Assembly (NCBI RefSeq): GCF_002161445.1 | Contig: NZ_NFHT01000001.1 | Span: 1-64,000 of the forward strand | Source: Alistipes sp. An66 | GTDB taxonomy: Bacteria > Bacteroidota > Bacteroidia > Bacteroidales > Rikenellaceae | Length of the DNA: 64,000 nt | Direction: 5' to 3' | Position numbers and translations under genes: made by a program | Shown here: positions 25,244 through 35,071 of the stretch, in pieces | Layout of the letters: every line of letters begins with the position of its first letter | Numbering within the stretch: position 1 is the first letter of the stretch | Notes under the pieces: model-generated | Databases searched by the model: none | Seen by the model: the letters and a program-made list of their open reading frames with translations, nothing else | Told to the model about the DNA's origin: nothing

Positions 25244-26785
25244 TCAACGGCCCCACGTGCCGCGGTCCAGCGAACGGTAGCCGATCGCCTCGGCAACATC
25301 CGCCGCCGCGATCTCCGCACGTCCGGCCAGATCGGCGATCGTCCGAGCCACTTTCAGGATCCGGTCGTAGGCCCGCGCCGAGAGCGACAGCCGCTCCATC
25401 GCCCGGGTAAGCAACGTCGAAGAGTCCGCATCCAGCCGACAGCAACTCCGCAGCAGCGAACTCCCCATCATCGAGTTGGTATGCACCCCCTCCACGCCGC
25501 GGAACCGCTCGGCCTGCACCTCCCGGGCCCGGATCACCCGTTCGCGGATCGCCGAACTCGGCTCGCCCGGAGCCGCCGATGTCAGCTCCGCAGGTTCGAC
25601 CGGAATCACCTCTACCTGCAAGTCGATCCGATCCAGCAGCGGACCCGAGATCCGGCCCATGTAGCGATGCACGCTCCCCGGCGAGCAGGTACACTCCTTC
25701 GTCGGGTGGTTGTAATAGCCGCACGGGCAGGGGTTCATCGCCGCCACCAGCGTGAAGTTCGCCGGATACTCGACGCTGTACTTCGCCCGCGAAACCACGA
25801 TCCGTTTCTCTTCCAGCGGCTGCCGGAGCACTTCCAGCACGCTCCGCCCGAATTCGGGCAGTTCGTCGAGGAACAGAACGCCGTTGTGGGCCAGCGAGAC
25901 TTCGCCCGGGCGCGGCGACTGTCCGCCGCCGATCAGCGCCACCTGCGACGTGAGGTGGTGCGGAGCCCGGAACGGGCGCAGGCTCATCAATCCCCCGGCA
26001 AACTCCGTCTTCCCCGCCACGGAGTGGATCTTGGTCGTTTCGAGCGCCTCCTCGCGCGTCAGCGGCGGAAGGATCGTCGGCAGGCGCCGCGCCAGCATCG
26101 TCTTCCCCGAGCCCGGGGCGCCGATCATCAGCACGTTGTGTCCGCCCGCCGCCGCGATTTCCAGCGCCCGCTTCACGTGTGTCTGCCCCTTCACGTCGGC
26201 GAAATCCTCCGCATAGTGCAGCCGCGAGGGATCGAACGGATCCGCATCGGAGGGAAGCGTCGGCGCGATCGTCCGCTCGCCGTTCAGGTACTCCACGACC
26301 TCGCGCAGCGTCCCTGCCCCCACGATCTCGATGCCCGTGACGACGGCCGCCTCGGCGGCGTTCTCCGCCGGAAGCACCACCCGCCGAAGCCCCTCCCGCC
26401 GTGCGGCAAGGGCCAGCGGCAGCATCCCCCGGACCGCACGGAGCGACCCGTCGAGCGACAGCTCCCCGACGAACATCGTATCGCCGACCGCCCCAGCGTC
26501 GATCCGCCCCATCGCCGCAAGGATCCCCACGGCGATCGGCAGGTCGAAGCCCGCACCCTCCTTGCGGAGATCCGCAGGCGCCAGATTCACCACCACCTTG
26601 CGTCCCGACATCCGTTCGCCCGAATTCCCGAACGCCGCACGGATCCGCTGTTCGCTCTCCTTCACGGCATTGTCGGGGAGACCCACCAGATACAAACCCA
26701 GACCGCCGCCCGTGATGTCGACCTCGACGGTCACCTTCACGGCGTCGATCCCCAGAAGGGCTCCGGCAAACGTGCGAACGAACAT
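25244..26785 (-). CDS. comM: YifB/ComM-family Mg-chelatase-like AAA ATPase
   Basis: A 513-residue ATPase of the YifB/ComM family. It has an N-terminal ChlI-like S5-fold domain (about 20-140, with GLPDNAVKES and DLPIAVGILAA), a Mg-chelatase AAA+ domain with Walker A GAPGSGKTMLA near residue 215 and Walker B FLDELPEF, a four-Cys stretch with CPCGYY and CTCSPG, and a C-terminal helical domain. In competent bacteria ComM is a hexameric helicase promoting branch migration during natural transformation. It lies 43 bases after dnaB. comF and priA lie on the far side of dnaB. Confidence 0.93.
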   Translation of the reverse strand: MFVRTFAGALLGIDAVKVTVEVDITGGGLGLYLVGLPDNAVKESEQRIRAAFGNSGERMSGRKVVVNLAPADLRKEGAGFDLPIAVGILAAMGRIDAGAVGDTMFVGELSLDGSLRAVRGMLPLALAARREGLRRVVLPAENAAEAAVVTGIEIVGAGTLREVVEYLNGERTIAPTLPSDADPFDPSRLHYAEDFADVKGQTHVKRALEIAAAGGHNVLMIGAPGSGKTMLARRLPTILPPLTREEALETTKIHSVAGKTEFAGGLMSLRPFRAPHHLTSQVALIGGGQSPRPGEVSLAHNGVLFLDELPEFGRSVLEVLRQPLEEKRIVVSRAKYSVEYPANFTLVAAMNPCPCGYYNHPTKECTCSPGSVHRYMGRISGPLLDRIDLQVEVIPVEPAELTSAAPGEPSSAIRERVIRAREVQAERFRGVEGVHTNSMMGSSLLRSCCRLDADSSTLLTRAMERLSLSARAYDRILKVARTIADLAGRAEIAAADVAEAIGYRSLDRGTWGR

Positions 26786-26828
26786 GGCTGTATCGGATTA
26801 TGCGAACGACAACGGGATGATGCGGCAA

Positions 26829-28409
26829 TCAGAACGGAGCCTCCTCGTCGAGATGCGCCGAGCGGTTCAGGTCGAACTCCCCGCCCTGGGCGCCGCCCAG
26901 AGCGCCGCCCCCCATCGGGGCGCCGTTCGAGCCGCTCGCATAGTCGTCGTAGGCCTGCTGGCTCTCCGACGCCTGCGCCGGAGGCAGCATCGAGTCGTCC
27001 ATGTCCGTAAAACGGGCCTGCTCTTTCAGGAAGCGCAGGTTCACGTCGCACACCGCACCGTTACGGTGCTTCGCCAGAATGATTTCGGCCATGCCCGCCG
27101 TGGGCATACCGTTCTCGTCCTGATTGATGCCGTAGTACTCCGGGCGGTGGATGAAGGCCACGATGTCGGCGTCCTGCTCGATGGCCCCCGACTCGCGGAG
27201 GTCCGACAGCTGCGGCCGCTTCGAACCGCCGCGCATCTCCGTCGCGCGGCTCAACTGCGACAGCGCGATCACCGGAACGTTCAGCTCCTTGGCGATCGCC
27301 TTCAAGGTCCGCGAGATGAAGGCCACCTCCTGCTCGCGGTTGCCCTTCGTATCCTGATTGCCGGTCATCAGCTGCAAGTAGTCGATGATGATGATCTTGA
27401 TGTCGTTGTGGATCTTCAAACGTCGCGCCTTCGAGCGGAATTCGAAGACCGACAGCGCCGGCGTGTCGTCGATGTAGAGCGGCGCCGCCCCCAGCGGCTT
27501 GGTCGCCGATTCCAGATGGCGCCACTGTTCGGGCGTCAGACGTCCCGACTTGACGTCGTTGCCCGAAAGGCCCGTCTCGGCGATGATCAGACGCATCATC
27601 AGCTGAACGGCCGACATTTCGAGCGAGAAGAACGCAACGCCCTGTTCGTGGTCCACGGCCATGTTGCGCGCCATCGAGAGCACGAAGGCCGTCTTTCCCA
27701 TCGAAGGACGCGCCGCCACGATGATCAGGTCCGACAACTGCCAGCCCAGCGTCACGCGGTCCAGCGCCATGAAGCCCGACGGCACGCCGCTGAACGCGCT
27801 CGTGTTCTTCGACGCCTCCTCGATCTGCATCAGCGCCCGCGCCAGAATCTCCTTCGACGACTGCACCGACCGCTTCACATGCCCCTCGGCCACCTTGAAG
27901 ATCTCCCCCTCGGCGAAACCGATCAGCTCCGTCACGTCGGTCGACTCGTCGTACGAGCGTTTCTGAATCTCCGTCGCCGAGCGGATCAGCTCCCGCTGGA
28001 CGTATTTCTGCGCGATGATCTTGGCATGGAACTCCACGTTCGCCGCCGAGCCCACCTTCTGGGTCAGCTGCGCCAGGTACGACGCCCCGCCCACCTTTTT
28101 GAGCTCCTTCCGGGCTTTCAGGCGTTCGGTCACCGTATAGAGGTCGATGGGTTTCAGCTCCATCGACAACTCGTTGATCGCCTTGTAGATCAGCCGGTGC
28201 TCCTCCGTGTAGAACGCCTCCGGAGTGACGAACTCCTGTACGGCGATGATGCTGTCCTTTTCGAGCATCAGCGCGCCCAGTACCGCCTCCTCCAGCTCGA
28301 CGGCCTGCGGCGGCACGTTCCCGGCATTCTCCGTCAGCGCATCGTAAGCCTCGCGGTTGCGCGAATAGGCGCTGCCGCGCGGGGTCGTATTGTTGTATTC
28401 CTTTGCCAT
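26829..28409 (-). CDS. dnaB: Replicative DNA helicase DnaB
   Basis: The hexameric 5'-3' helicase of the replication fork. The 526-residue protein has the N-terminal DnaB domain (about 45-150, VLGALMLEKDSI), a linker helix, and the RecA-like domain with Walker A ARPSMGKTAF and Walker B IIIIDYLQLM, followed by the ALSQLSRATE sensor motif. The C-terminal tail beyond about 460 is Gly/Ala/Ser-rich. The ATG at 28409 is chosen because a -7 box lies 24 bases upstream. The open frame runs 18 codons further, through that box. It heads the long minus-strand run that continues into comM, murG and the division genes. Confidence 0.97.
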   Translation of the reverse strand: MAKEYNNTTPRGSAYSRNREAYDALTENAGNVPPQAVELEEAVLGALMLEKDSIIAVQEFVTPEAFYTEEHRLIYKAINELSMELKPIDLYTVTERLKARKELKKVGGASYLAQLTQKVGSAANVEFHAKIIAQKYVQRELIRSATEIQKRSYDESTDVTELIGFAEGEIFKVAEGHVKRSVQSSKEILARALMQIEEASKNTSAFSGVPSGFMALDRVTLGWQLSDLIIVAARPSMGKTAFVLSMARNMAVDHEQGVAFFSLEMSAVQLMMRLIIAETGLSGNDVKSGRLTPEQWRHLESATKPLGAAPLYIDDTPALSVFEFRSKARRLKIHNDIKIIIIDYLQLMTGNQDTKGNREQEVAFISRTLKAIAKELNVPVIALSQLSRATEMRGGSKRPQLSDLRESGAIEQDADIVAFIHRPEYYGINQDENGMPTAGMAEIILAKHRNGAVCDVNLRFLKEQARFTDMDDSMLPPAQASESQQAYDDYASGSNGAPMGGGALGGAQGGEFDLNRSAHLDEEAPF

Positions 28410-28433
28410 GAATGTTTCCCTCGGTTCGGACCT

Positions 28434-28441
28434 CAAAAATA
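28434..28441 (-). promoter_or_regulatory. dnaB promoter -7 box
   Basis: The minus strand reads TATTTTTG, matching TAnnTTTG, 24 bases before the dnaB ATG at 28409. Confidence 0.6.
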
Positions 28442-28539
28442 CGGATTCGGTCCGACATATCAAAAAGAGCGGCCCGAAATGTGAAAGATTTTCCCCGCCC
28501 CCGGCCGGGAGCGGCCCCCGGAGTCCCCGGAGCCCCGAA

Positions 28540-29262
28540 TCAGGGTTTCACACCCAGTTCGCGGCGCGAGACGGCCAGCGCTGCCAGGCTGATCCGGCAG
28601 TCGGGGACCGCACGCAGGATCTCCCCGGCACACGACAACAAGGTCGAACCCGTCGTCATCACGTCGTCGACCAGCAGCACGTGACGGCCCGCCAGCCGTT
28701 CGGGGTGCCGCACCGCAAAGGCCCCTTCGACATTCCCGGCCCGTTCGCGGTGCGATTTCCGGGCCTGGCTCGCCGTGTTGCGGCGCCGGAAGACGCTCCG
28801 CCGGTCGACCGGGACGCCCAGCTGGTGCGCAATCCCCTCGGCGATGTATTCCGACTGGTTATAGCCCCTGCGGCACCGTTTGAACGGGTGCAGCGGAAGC
28901 GGTACGACACACTCCACGTCGTCGTAGAGCCCGCTTTCACGCAGGTAGCGGCCATACCACTCGCCCATTTCGCGCGCCGTACGCCACGATCCGCGGTACT
29001 TGAAGCCGTGGATCAGCTGTCGCCAGCCGCTGCCGTGAACGAAGAAGAGAAAACCCGAGGCCTGCACGACGGGGAGCAGGCCCCAGCATTTGCGCACCAC
29101 GGGGTTGTCCGCCTCGCGCCAGTAGCCCGTCAGGGGCGCCGTGGCCCGGCAGAGCGTGCAGACGCAACGCTCGCCCGCCGACAGCGGCTCCCCGCACACC
29201 GCACAGCGTGCCGGGAAGAACAGCGACACCACGTCGCGCAGCAACTCATTGAGGATCGACAT
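28540..29262 (-). CDS. comF: ComF-family phosphoribosyltransferase-like protein
   Basis: A 240-residue protein with an N-terminal Cys-rich zinc-binding segment (Cys20, Cys23, then Cys33/35 and Cys38) and a C-terminal phosphoribosyltransferase fold with the PRPP loop VLLVDDVMTTGST near residue 200. The GYNQSEYIA motif is typical of ComF. ComF is required for DNA uptake in naturally competent bacteria, where it works with late competence ATPases. The enzymatic reaction is not established. Its start overlaps the priA end by 17 bases. Competence in this organism is unproven. Confidence 0.92.
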   Translation of the reverse strand: MSILNELLRDVVSLFFPARCAVCGEPLSAGERCVCTLCRATAPLTGYWREADNPVVRKCWGLLPVVQASGFLFFVHGSGWRQLIHGFKYRGSWRTAREMGEWYGRYLRESGLYDDVECVVPLPLHPFKRCRRGYNQSEYIAEGIAHQLGVPVDRRSVFRRRNTASQARKSHRERAGNVEGAFAVRHPERLAGRHVLLVDDVMTTGSTLLSCAGEILRAVPDCRISLAALAVSRRELGVKP

Positions 29263-31504
29263 CCACCACGACGGTTATGGCCCTGTAAGCCGGATTTTCG
29301 GAAAAGGTTTTCAGTTCGGCGAGGAGCAGCTCCCGCGCCCGGGCCGACGAGGCTCCGCTCTCGATCTTCAACAACAGCCCCGCAAGGTATTCGCCCCGGA
29401 TGCGGTCCACGGGCGGCGTCATCGGACCCAGCACGCGCCGTCCGAAGCGTTCGCGCAGCCGCGCGGCCAGCGCCGTGATGCCGTCACGCAGCGTCGTCGG
29501 GTCGCGGTGCCGCAGCAGGAGCGACGTCAGCCGCGCATACGGCGGGTAAAAAAAGGCCCGGCGTTCGGCCAGCTGCATGCGGACCATCCCTTCGTAGTCG
29601 CCCGCAGCGACCTGACGGATCACCGGATTCCCCGGATCGCCCGTCTGGATCACCACCTCGCCCCCGTCGTCGCGCCGCCCGGCGCGCCCGGACACCTGCG
29701 TCATCAGCTGGAAAGCCCGCTCCGCAGCCCGGAAATCGGGATTGTTCAGCAGGTTGTCCGCATTGAGGATCCCCACCAGCGAAACCCCCTCGAAATCGAA
29801 ACCCTTGGTGATCATCTGCGTGCCGACCAGGATGTCGGTCCGGCGCGCCGCGAAATCCGCAATGATGGCATTGAAGGCCTTCTCGGAGGTGACGCTGTCC
29901 CGATCCAGTCGTGCAACCTGCGCTTCGGGGAAAATCCGAGAAATCTCCTCCTCGATCTTCTCCGTTCCGAAGCCCCTCGGCACGACATCCGTCACGCGGC
30001 ACGACGGACACTTCGCCGGAACCTCCTCCGTATGGCCGCAGTAGTGGCAGACGAGTCTCCGCCCGCCCTTGTGGTAGGTCAGCGTCACGTTGCAGTTCGG
30101 GCACCGCGCCGTCCATCCGCACTCCGTACACTCGACATAGGGCGAAAAGCCACGCCGGTTCTGGAACAGCATCACCTGTCCGCCCCGCCGGAGCGTCTCG
30201 TCGATCTTGTCCAGCAGCAGTTTGTTGAAGTGGCCGTGCCGCTCGCCACGGCGCGCCGCACGCAGCGTATCCGACACGTAAATCACCGGAGGCCGCGCCG
30301 TGCCGTAGCGCTCGGTCAGCTCCGCACGCCCGTACTTCCCCGACGCGGCATTCGACCACGTCTCCACCGACGGCGTGGCGCTCCCCAGCAGCGTATGCCC
30401 GCCCGTCAGCCGCGCCATCACCACGGCGCAGTCCCGTGCGTTGTAGCGCGGCGCCGGGTCCGTCTGCTTATAGCTCGCATCGTGCTCCTCGTCGACCACG
30501 ATCAGTTGCAGGTGTTTCAGCGGCAGGAAGAGCGACGACCGCGCCCCGACCACGAACTCGCCCCCCTCCGAACGGCTCAAACGGAGGTACGTTTCCGTGC
30601 GCCGACGGTTCGTGAGCTTCGAGTGGTAGGCCGTGACACGGCTCCCGAAGATCCGCTCCATGCGTTCGATCAACTGCGCCGTCAGGGCGATCTCCGGAAC
30701 CAGCAGCAGCACGTCCCCGCCCCGCGACAGCACCTCGCCGATCAGGTGGATGTAGATCTCCGTCTTCCCCGAGCCCGTGATACCCTGCAACAGCGCCGTC
30801 TCCTTCCCTGCGGCGAACTGTCCGCGCAGGGAGTCGAGCGCCCGGCGCTGCATCGGGGTCAGCTCCGGAAGCCGGAATGCGGAGCCGCCCCGCTCGACCG
30901 TGCGTTCGTGTTCCGCACGAAGGATCAGGCCCTTGCGTTCCAGCGTACGCAGCACGGCGCTCTCCGCCCGCAGCAGCCGCTGCGCGATCTCGCCCGTCGC
31001 AATGCGTGTCCCGTCGCCCGCCGAGGCGATCTCCAACAGCGCCGCGTACTGCTTCGGGGCCCGCCGTTCGAGGCGTTCGCACGCCTCGTGGAACGCCGTC
31101 TCGTCGCACAACGCCCGTGCCAGCGAGACATACGGTTCCGTCCGGGGGCGGAACTCCTCCTCCGAGAACTCCTCCTCCGTATCGCCCGAAGGCTTCATCA
31201 GCGCGGGAAGCGCCACGCGCATCACCTCCCCCGGACTGCACAGGTAATACGACGCCATCCACTCCCACAGCGCGCGTTGCGCCGCCGACAGGAGCGGTGT
31301 ATCATAGAGAATACGTTGTATGGATTTGATCCGCGGGAAGTCGGGGCGCCGGTCATGCACCCGCCAGACAATACCCGTATAGAATTTGTGCGCCCCGAAC
31401 TGTACCGCCACGGCCTGACCCTCCGTGACCGCCATCCCCTCGGGAACCGCGAACGTATAGGCCGGCTGCGCCAGCGGCAGGACTATGTCGGCATAACGCG
31501 GCAT
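29246..31504 (-). CDS. priA: Primosomal helicase PriA
   Basis: PriA reloads the replisome at stalled forks by 3'-5' helicase action. The 752-residue protein has an N-terminal DNA-binding domain (starting ADIVLPLAQPAYTF), Walker A GITGSGKTE, the DEEH box VDEEHDASYK, the double zinc-finger region with CTECGW, CPNCN, CHYCGH and CPSC (eight Cys), and the C-terminal helicase motif GRAGRR. Length matches the family. Its start shares one base with the stop of the upstream YitT-type gene and its end overlaps comF. Confidence 0.97.
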   Translation of the reverse strand: MPRYADIVLPLAQPAYTFAVPEGMAVTEGQAVAVQFGAHKFYTGIVWRVHDRRPDFPRIKSIQRILYDTPLLSAAQRALWEWMASYYLCSPGEVMRVALPALMKPSGDTEEEFSEEEFRPRTEPYVSLARALCDETAFHEACERLERRAPKQYAALLEIASAGDGTRIATGEIAQRLLRAESAVLRTLERKGLILRAEHERTVERGGSAFRLPELTPMQRRALDSLRGQFAAGKETALLQGITGSGKTEIYIHLIGEVLSRGGDVLLLVPEIALTAQLIERMERIFGSRVTAYHSKLTNRRRTETYLRLSRSEGGEFVVGARSSLFLPLKHLQLIVVDEEHDASYKQTDPAPRYNARDCAVVMARLTGGHTLLGSATPSVETWSNAASGKYGRAELTERYGTARPPVIYVSDTLRAARRGERHGHFNKLLLDKIDETLRRGGQVMLFQNRRGFSPYVECTECGWTARCPNCNVTLTYHKGGRRLVCHYCGHTEEVPAKCPSCRVTDVVPRGFGTEKIEEEISRIFPEAQVARLDRDSVTSEKAFNAIIADFAARRTDILVGTQMITKGFDFEGVSLVGILNADNLLNNPDFRAAERAFQLMTQVSGRAGRRDDGGEVVIQTGDPGNPVIRQVAAGDYEGMVRMQLAERRAFFYPPYARLTSLLLRHRDPTTLRDGITALAARLRERFGRRVLGPMTPPVDRIRGEYLAGLLLKIESGASSARARELLLAELKTFSENPAYRAITVVVDVDPQ

Positions 31505-32400
31505 CAGCCCTTGTTGATCGCCTGGAAGCCCTTGCCGTAGACGCCCATCACCGAACCCACCGTCATGAAGGCATCCGGGTCGATCGTCTTGACGAATTTC
31601 AGGATCATCGCCGTCTCACGCTTCCGGCACACCACCATCACCATCTTCGTCTGCTCCTTCGAGTACCATCCCTGCGAGTCGATGAGCGTCACGCCCCGGT
31701 GGATGTTCCGCGCAATGGCATCCGCCATCTTCTCGTAGTCGTGCGTCACGATCAGCACCTGGCTCGACTGCTGGTTCCCGGCCATGATCATGTCCACCGT
31801 GTAGCCCACGACGGCCGTCAGCACGTAGCCGTAGATCACCGCACTGATGCCCTTGCCCACGAGCAGCGACGAGGCGATGATGACGAAATCCGAATAGATC
31901 AGGATCTTGCCGTAGCTGATCGTCCGGTACTTGTTGATGATCATCGCCACGATATCCGTACCGCCCGTCGAGCCGCCCTGCGTGAAGCACAACGCAATAC
32001 CCGTTCCGGCCAGGATACCGCCCATGACGATCGAAAGCAGGTTGTCCACGCCGAGGAAGTTCCCTTCCGGAAGCACACCCTGCCAGAAGTTCATCCCCAC
32101 GGAGATCACCAGCACGCAAAAGATCGTCTTGACCCCGAAGTTCCACCCCACAATGAACCCCGCAACGAGCAGCAGCACGGCATTGATGAAGAAAACCATC
32201 GTACCGATCTGCACGTGCATCCCGAGGTTTTCCAGCGCCGTGCACAGCACCAGCGAAAGACCCGCTGCTCCGCCGCCCATACCGTTGGCCGGCAACACGC
32301 AGCCGATCCACCCGAACGAGTACATCATCATGCCGAAGAACATCAGGAAATACTCCTTGACGATCTTCCACACGGAATTCGGAGTAATAGCGTGTTTCAT
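31504..32400 (-). CDS. YitT/DUF2179-family membrane protein
   Basis: A 298-residue membrane protein with five or six TM segments in the first 210 residues and a soluble C-terminal DUF2179 domain (about 210-290, with VMVVCRKRE and DPDAFMTV). The TM part carries the family motif GGSTGGTDIVA. Members are widespread, and their transport or signalling function is not established. It is the first gene of a run with priA and comF, and has a candidate promoter box in the end of the upstream gene, about 120 bases before the start. The link to DNA repair genes may be positional only. Confidence 0.9.
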   Translation of the reverse strand: MKHAITPNSVWKIVKEYFLMFFGMMMYSFGWIGCVLPANGMGGGAAGLSLVLCTALENLGMHVQIGTMVFFINAVLLLVAGFIVGWNFGVKTIFCVLVISVGMNFWQGVLPEGNFLGVDNLLSIVMGGILAGTGIALCFTQGGSTGGTDIVAMIINKYRTISYGKILIYSDFVIIASSLLVGKGISAVIYGYVLTAVVGYTVDMIMAGNQQSSQVLIVTHDYEKMADAIARNIHRGVTLIDSQGWYSKEQTKMVMVVCRKRETAMILKFVKTIDPDAFMTVGSVMGVYGKGFQAINKG

Positions 32401-32509
32401 AAGGGAACTGTTCTATTCAATATGCACGACAGAACGACAAGCCGTCGGCGTGAAGCTCAATTCTCGGGCCATTTGCTCACGGGATGGAATGTTGTTGCCT
32501 GCCGAGGTT

Positions 32510-33466
32510 TTATCCGTCTACAAATGTAGTAAAAATTTCGCCTTGATACGCATTCCGCCGCTCCAATCTTTTTTCCAGCATCGACAGCAGCTGCTCGTTG
32601 CGCACCAGGCCCCAGTTGCGGCCGTAGTGGTAGCGCGGCGGCGCCTCCGAGGCGAAGCGTTCGACGACCAGATCCGGGCGCAGGCGGCGCAGAATCTCCA
32701 CGAAGAGGTCGAGGTATTCGTCGAGCGTCCAGAAGCGGAAGCGCTCCGGGTGCGCGTCGTACTCCGCGGCCATCGCCGTCCCGCGGAAAACCTGCAACTG
32801 GTGGAACTTCACCGTCGTGAGCGGCAGGGCGCTGATCCGTGCCGTCTGATCGAGCAGCATCGCGTCCGTCTCGCCCGGGAGCCCGAGGATGAAGTGCCCG
32901 CCCACGGCAAGGCCCCGCCCGGCGGTCATCCGCACGGCCCGCTCCGCCGCGGCGAAGTCATGACCCCGGTTCACGGCGCGCAGCGTCGCATCCCGGGTCG
33001 ACTCGATGCCGTACTCCACGGCCACATACCGGTCGCGCGCCACCTCGGCCAGGTAGTCGAGCGTCACTTCGTCGACGCAGTCCGGGCGCGTGCCGACGAC
33101 GATCCCCACGACATCCGGATGCCGAAGGGCCTCGCCGTAGACCGCTTTCAGCCGTTCCAGCGGCGCGTAGGTGTTCGAATAGGACTGGAAGTAGACCAGG
33201 TAGTGCCGCGCCGTGCGGTAGCGGTTGCGGTGGAACTCGATTCCCTCGTCGATCTGCTGCGTGATGCTCTTCGCCGGGGTACAGTACGACGGCGTGAAGG
33301 CCCCGTTGATGCAGAACGTACACCCGCCGGTGCCGACCCTTCCGTCACGGTTCGGGCAGGTGAAGCCCGCATCCACCGAGAGCTTCTGCACCCGATCCCC
33401 GAACAGCCGGCGGAAGTAACCCGCATAGGAGTTGAACCGCCGTTCGTCGCCCCACGGATAGGCCAT
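32510..33466 (-). CDS. TIGR01212-family radical SAM protein
   Basis: A 318-residue radical SAM enzyme of the YhcC/TIGR01212 group. The cluster-binding Cys lie in FTCPNRDG and GGCTFC near residues 35-55, followed by TPSYC. The barrel region contains VEYGIES, which is typical of the family, and GHFILGLPGET. The reaction is unknown. The ATG at 33466 lies 10 bases after the upstream nuclease gene stop and gives an N-terminus of normal length. The open frame upstream of it runs into that nuclease gene. Close spacing suggests cotranscription with the nuclease, but no functional link is known. Confidence 0.9.
   Translation of the reverse strand: MAYPWGDERRFNSYAGYFRRLFGDRVQKLSVDAGFTCPNRDGRVGTGGCTFCINGAFTPSYCTPAKSITQQIDEGIEFHRNRYRTARHYLVYFQSYSNTYAPLERLKAVYGEALRHPDVVGIVVGTRPDCVDEVTLDYLAEVARDRYVAVEYGIESTRDATLRAVNRGHDFAAAERAVRMTAGRGLAVGGHFILGLPGETDAMLLDQTARISALPLTTVKFHQLQVFRGTAMAAEYDAHPERFRFWTLDEYLDLFVEILRRLRPDLVVERFASEAPPRYHYGRNWGLVRNEQLLSMLEKRLERRNAYQGEIFTTFVDG
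32521..32528 (-). promoter_or_regulatory. Candidate promoter -7 box for yitT-like-priA-comF
   Basis: The minus strand reads TACATTTG, within the last codons of the upstream radical SAM gene. No -33 TTTG is seen 19 bases upstream, so support is moderate. Confidence 0.4.
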
Positions 33467-33476
33467 TGCCGTGCGC

Positions 33477-35036
33477 TTACAGGCCCCAGTCCGAAGGATT
33501 ATAGGTATCCTTCGGGGCGTTCGGGACGTTCGCAAAGAAGGTGAAGCCCGTCAGCTCCTCGATATCCGAGACGCTCATCATGTCCTTGGACTGCGGTTCA
33601 TGGCCTTTCTCCATATTGTGTCGCAGCACGAAGGCGGCACACTTCAATTCGCTGGCCGAAAGGTCATAAACCGACTTGCCGGTTGTACCGCTCTTGCTTC
33701 GCAGAATCAGGTAGTAGAACATCGAGGGGCGCGTAACGTCGCTGCGTCCGCCGAACTCGATCGTCGCCGGCGAGCAGCTTTTGCCGTAGGCGTCGGTAAA
33801 GGTCTCGAAATAGGTGCCGATCACCACATAGGTCGTATCTTTGCAAACCTGTGCGTCGACAAAGGATTCCAGGTTGTTCCAGGCTCCGCCTCCATTGTTG
33901 AAATTCGAGGAATACTGCGGCGCGATATTCGTATAGTAGAAAACCTGCCGGTTGACGGCGCTCGTCACCAGCCGCTCGGCCGATCCGAGCATGTGCCCCT
34001 TGTTGCATCCGCCGCCCGTATCCTTGCTGTAATACTGGATACTGGAAGGGATGTCCGGATCCTGACGATAGGCATTCGTCCGGTTGGCACCGTGTTCGTA
34101 GCAGTCATGACGCGGCGCCGCCACCCACACCGGGCAGTGGTGCTCGGCGCTGTAACATACCGTATAGTTGCGAGCCAGATGGCCGTCCACCCGGAAGTCC
34201 GGGCAGATGTGGTGAGCATAGTAAAGCGTGGCATCGTTGTCGTCGATGCCGTTGCCATCGGCGTCGTGTTCGACGGGCAGTTCCGGCCAGCCCGAATATT
34301 TCGTCGGGCCCGAAGGCGTGTCGCCGCCACCGTCACCGCCCCCCTGCGAGGCCAGCGTCGTGAAGCGCGTCGTCGCACTCGTGTAGGTCTCACCCGCCCA
34401 CTCGGCGCAGAGCCGGAACTCATACGTCGTCGACGCAGACAGATTCGTCAGCGTCACGCTCTTCGTCCCCGAGCCCGCCGTCACCGACTTCTGCGTATAG
34501 CTGCCGCCCGAAACCGGACGGTACTCGAACCGGAGGGTATAATCCGCCGTCGGCTCCTCGAACGTGAAGCCGCAGTTCAGCGTCGCACCCGTGGCCGTGA
34601 TGTTCGAGGCCGAAGGGGTCCCGAAGGCCGGCTTCTCCGGATCGGGCTCCGGGAGCGAACTGCCCTCGCCCGTCCGGAACGAAATGCCGGGGCTCTGCAT
34701 CCGGCCCGTTCCCAGATCCGCATAGGCATAAACGACATAGAGGGTCTCCGAAGCCAGACCGCTCAACGTCGCGCGCAGCGTCGTGCCGTCGACCGTGATG
34801 TCCGACGTCGTCGTGAAGTCGATGACCCCGCTCTCCGTCACCGGAGCATAGGAGAACCCCGCATTCGAGGCACTCAAAACCCCCGGGCCGAAATTCGTGG
34901 CGCAGCTCACCTCCGCTGTCGTGCCGTTGACCGTACACTCCGGAGTCGAGAACCACTTGCTTCCCTCCTCCGTCTTGTCACACGAAACAAGGCAGGCTGC
35001 CACTCCTGCCAGCAAACAGGTAAAAAATCTTTTCAT
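33477..35036 (-). CDS. Lipoprotein DNA/RNA non-specific endonuclease with FN3-like domains
   Basis: A 519-residue predicted lipoprotein (lipobox LVSC, Cys19). Two fibronectin-III-like beta-sandwich regions (about 25-125 and 135-235) precede a DNA/RNA non-specific endonuclease (NUC1) domain from about residue 270 to the end. The family catalytic DRGH motif appears here as NKGH followed by MLGSAER, keeping the catalytic His but replacing Asp-Arg. A downstream TNIAPQ stretch holds the metal-binding Asn region. Its lipid anchor would place it in the periplasm or on the cell surface. It sits 71 bases after a related nuclease gene. Extracellular nucleic-acid scavenging is a plausible role, but activity is untested. 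Confidence 0.85.
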   Translation of the reverse strand: MKRFFTCLLAGVAACLVSCDKTEEGSKWFSTPECTVNGTTAEVSCATNFGPGVLSASNAGFSYAPVTESGVIDFTTTSDITVDGTTLRATLSGLASETLYVVYAYADLGTGRMQSPGISFRTGEGSSLPEPDPEKPAFGTPSASNITATGATLNCGFTFEEPTADYTLRFEYRPVSGGSYTQKSVTAGSGTKSVTLTNLSASTTYEFRLCAEWAGETYTSATTRFTTLASQGGGDGGGDTPSGPTKYSGWPELPVEHDADGNGIDDNDATLYYAHHICPDFRVDGHLARNYTVCYSAEHHCPVWVAAPRHDCYEHGANRTNAYRQDPDIPSSIQYYSKDTGGGCNKGHMLGSAERLVTSAVNRQVFYYTNIAPQYSSNFNNGGGAWNNLESFVDAQVCKDTTYVVIGTYFETFTDAYGKSCSPATIEFGGRSDVTRPSMFYYLILRSKSGTTGKSVYDLSASELKCAAFVLRHNMEKGHEPQSKDMMSVSDIEELTGFTFFANVPNAPKDTYNPSDWGL

Positions 35037-35071
35037 AAAACCCGATAACGATTTTTTATGATCCTTAAAAT

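Noticed and set aside
21714..27010. Long plus-strand open frames (892 and 1107 codons) antisense to ftsQ, murC, murG and comM
   Set aside because: Arg/Pro/His-rich shadows without motifs, while the minus-strand genes are certain.
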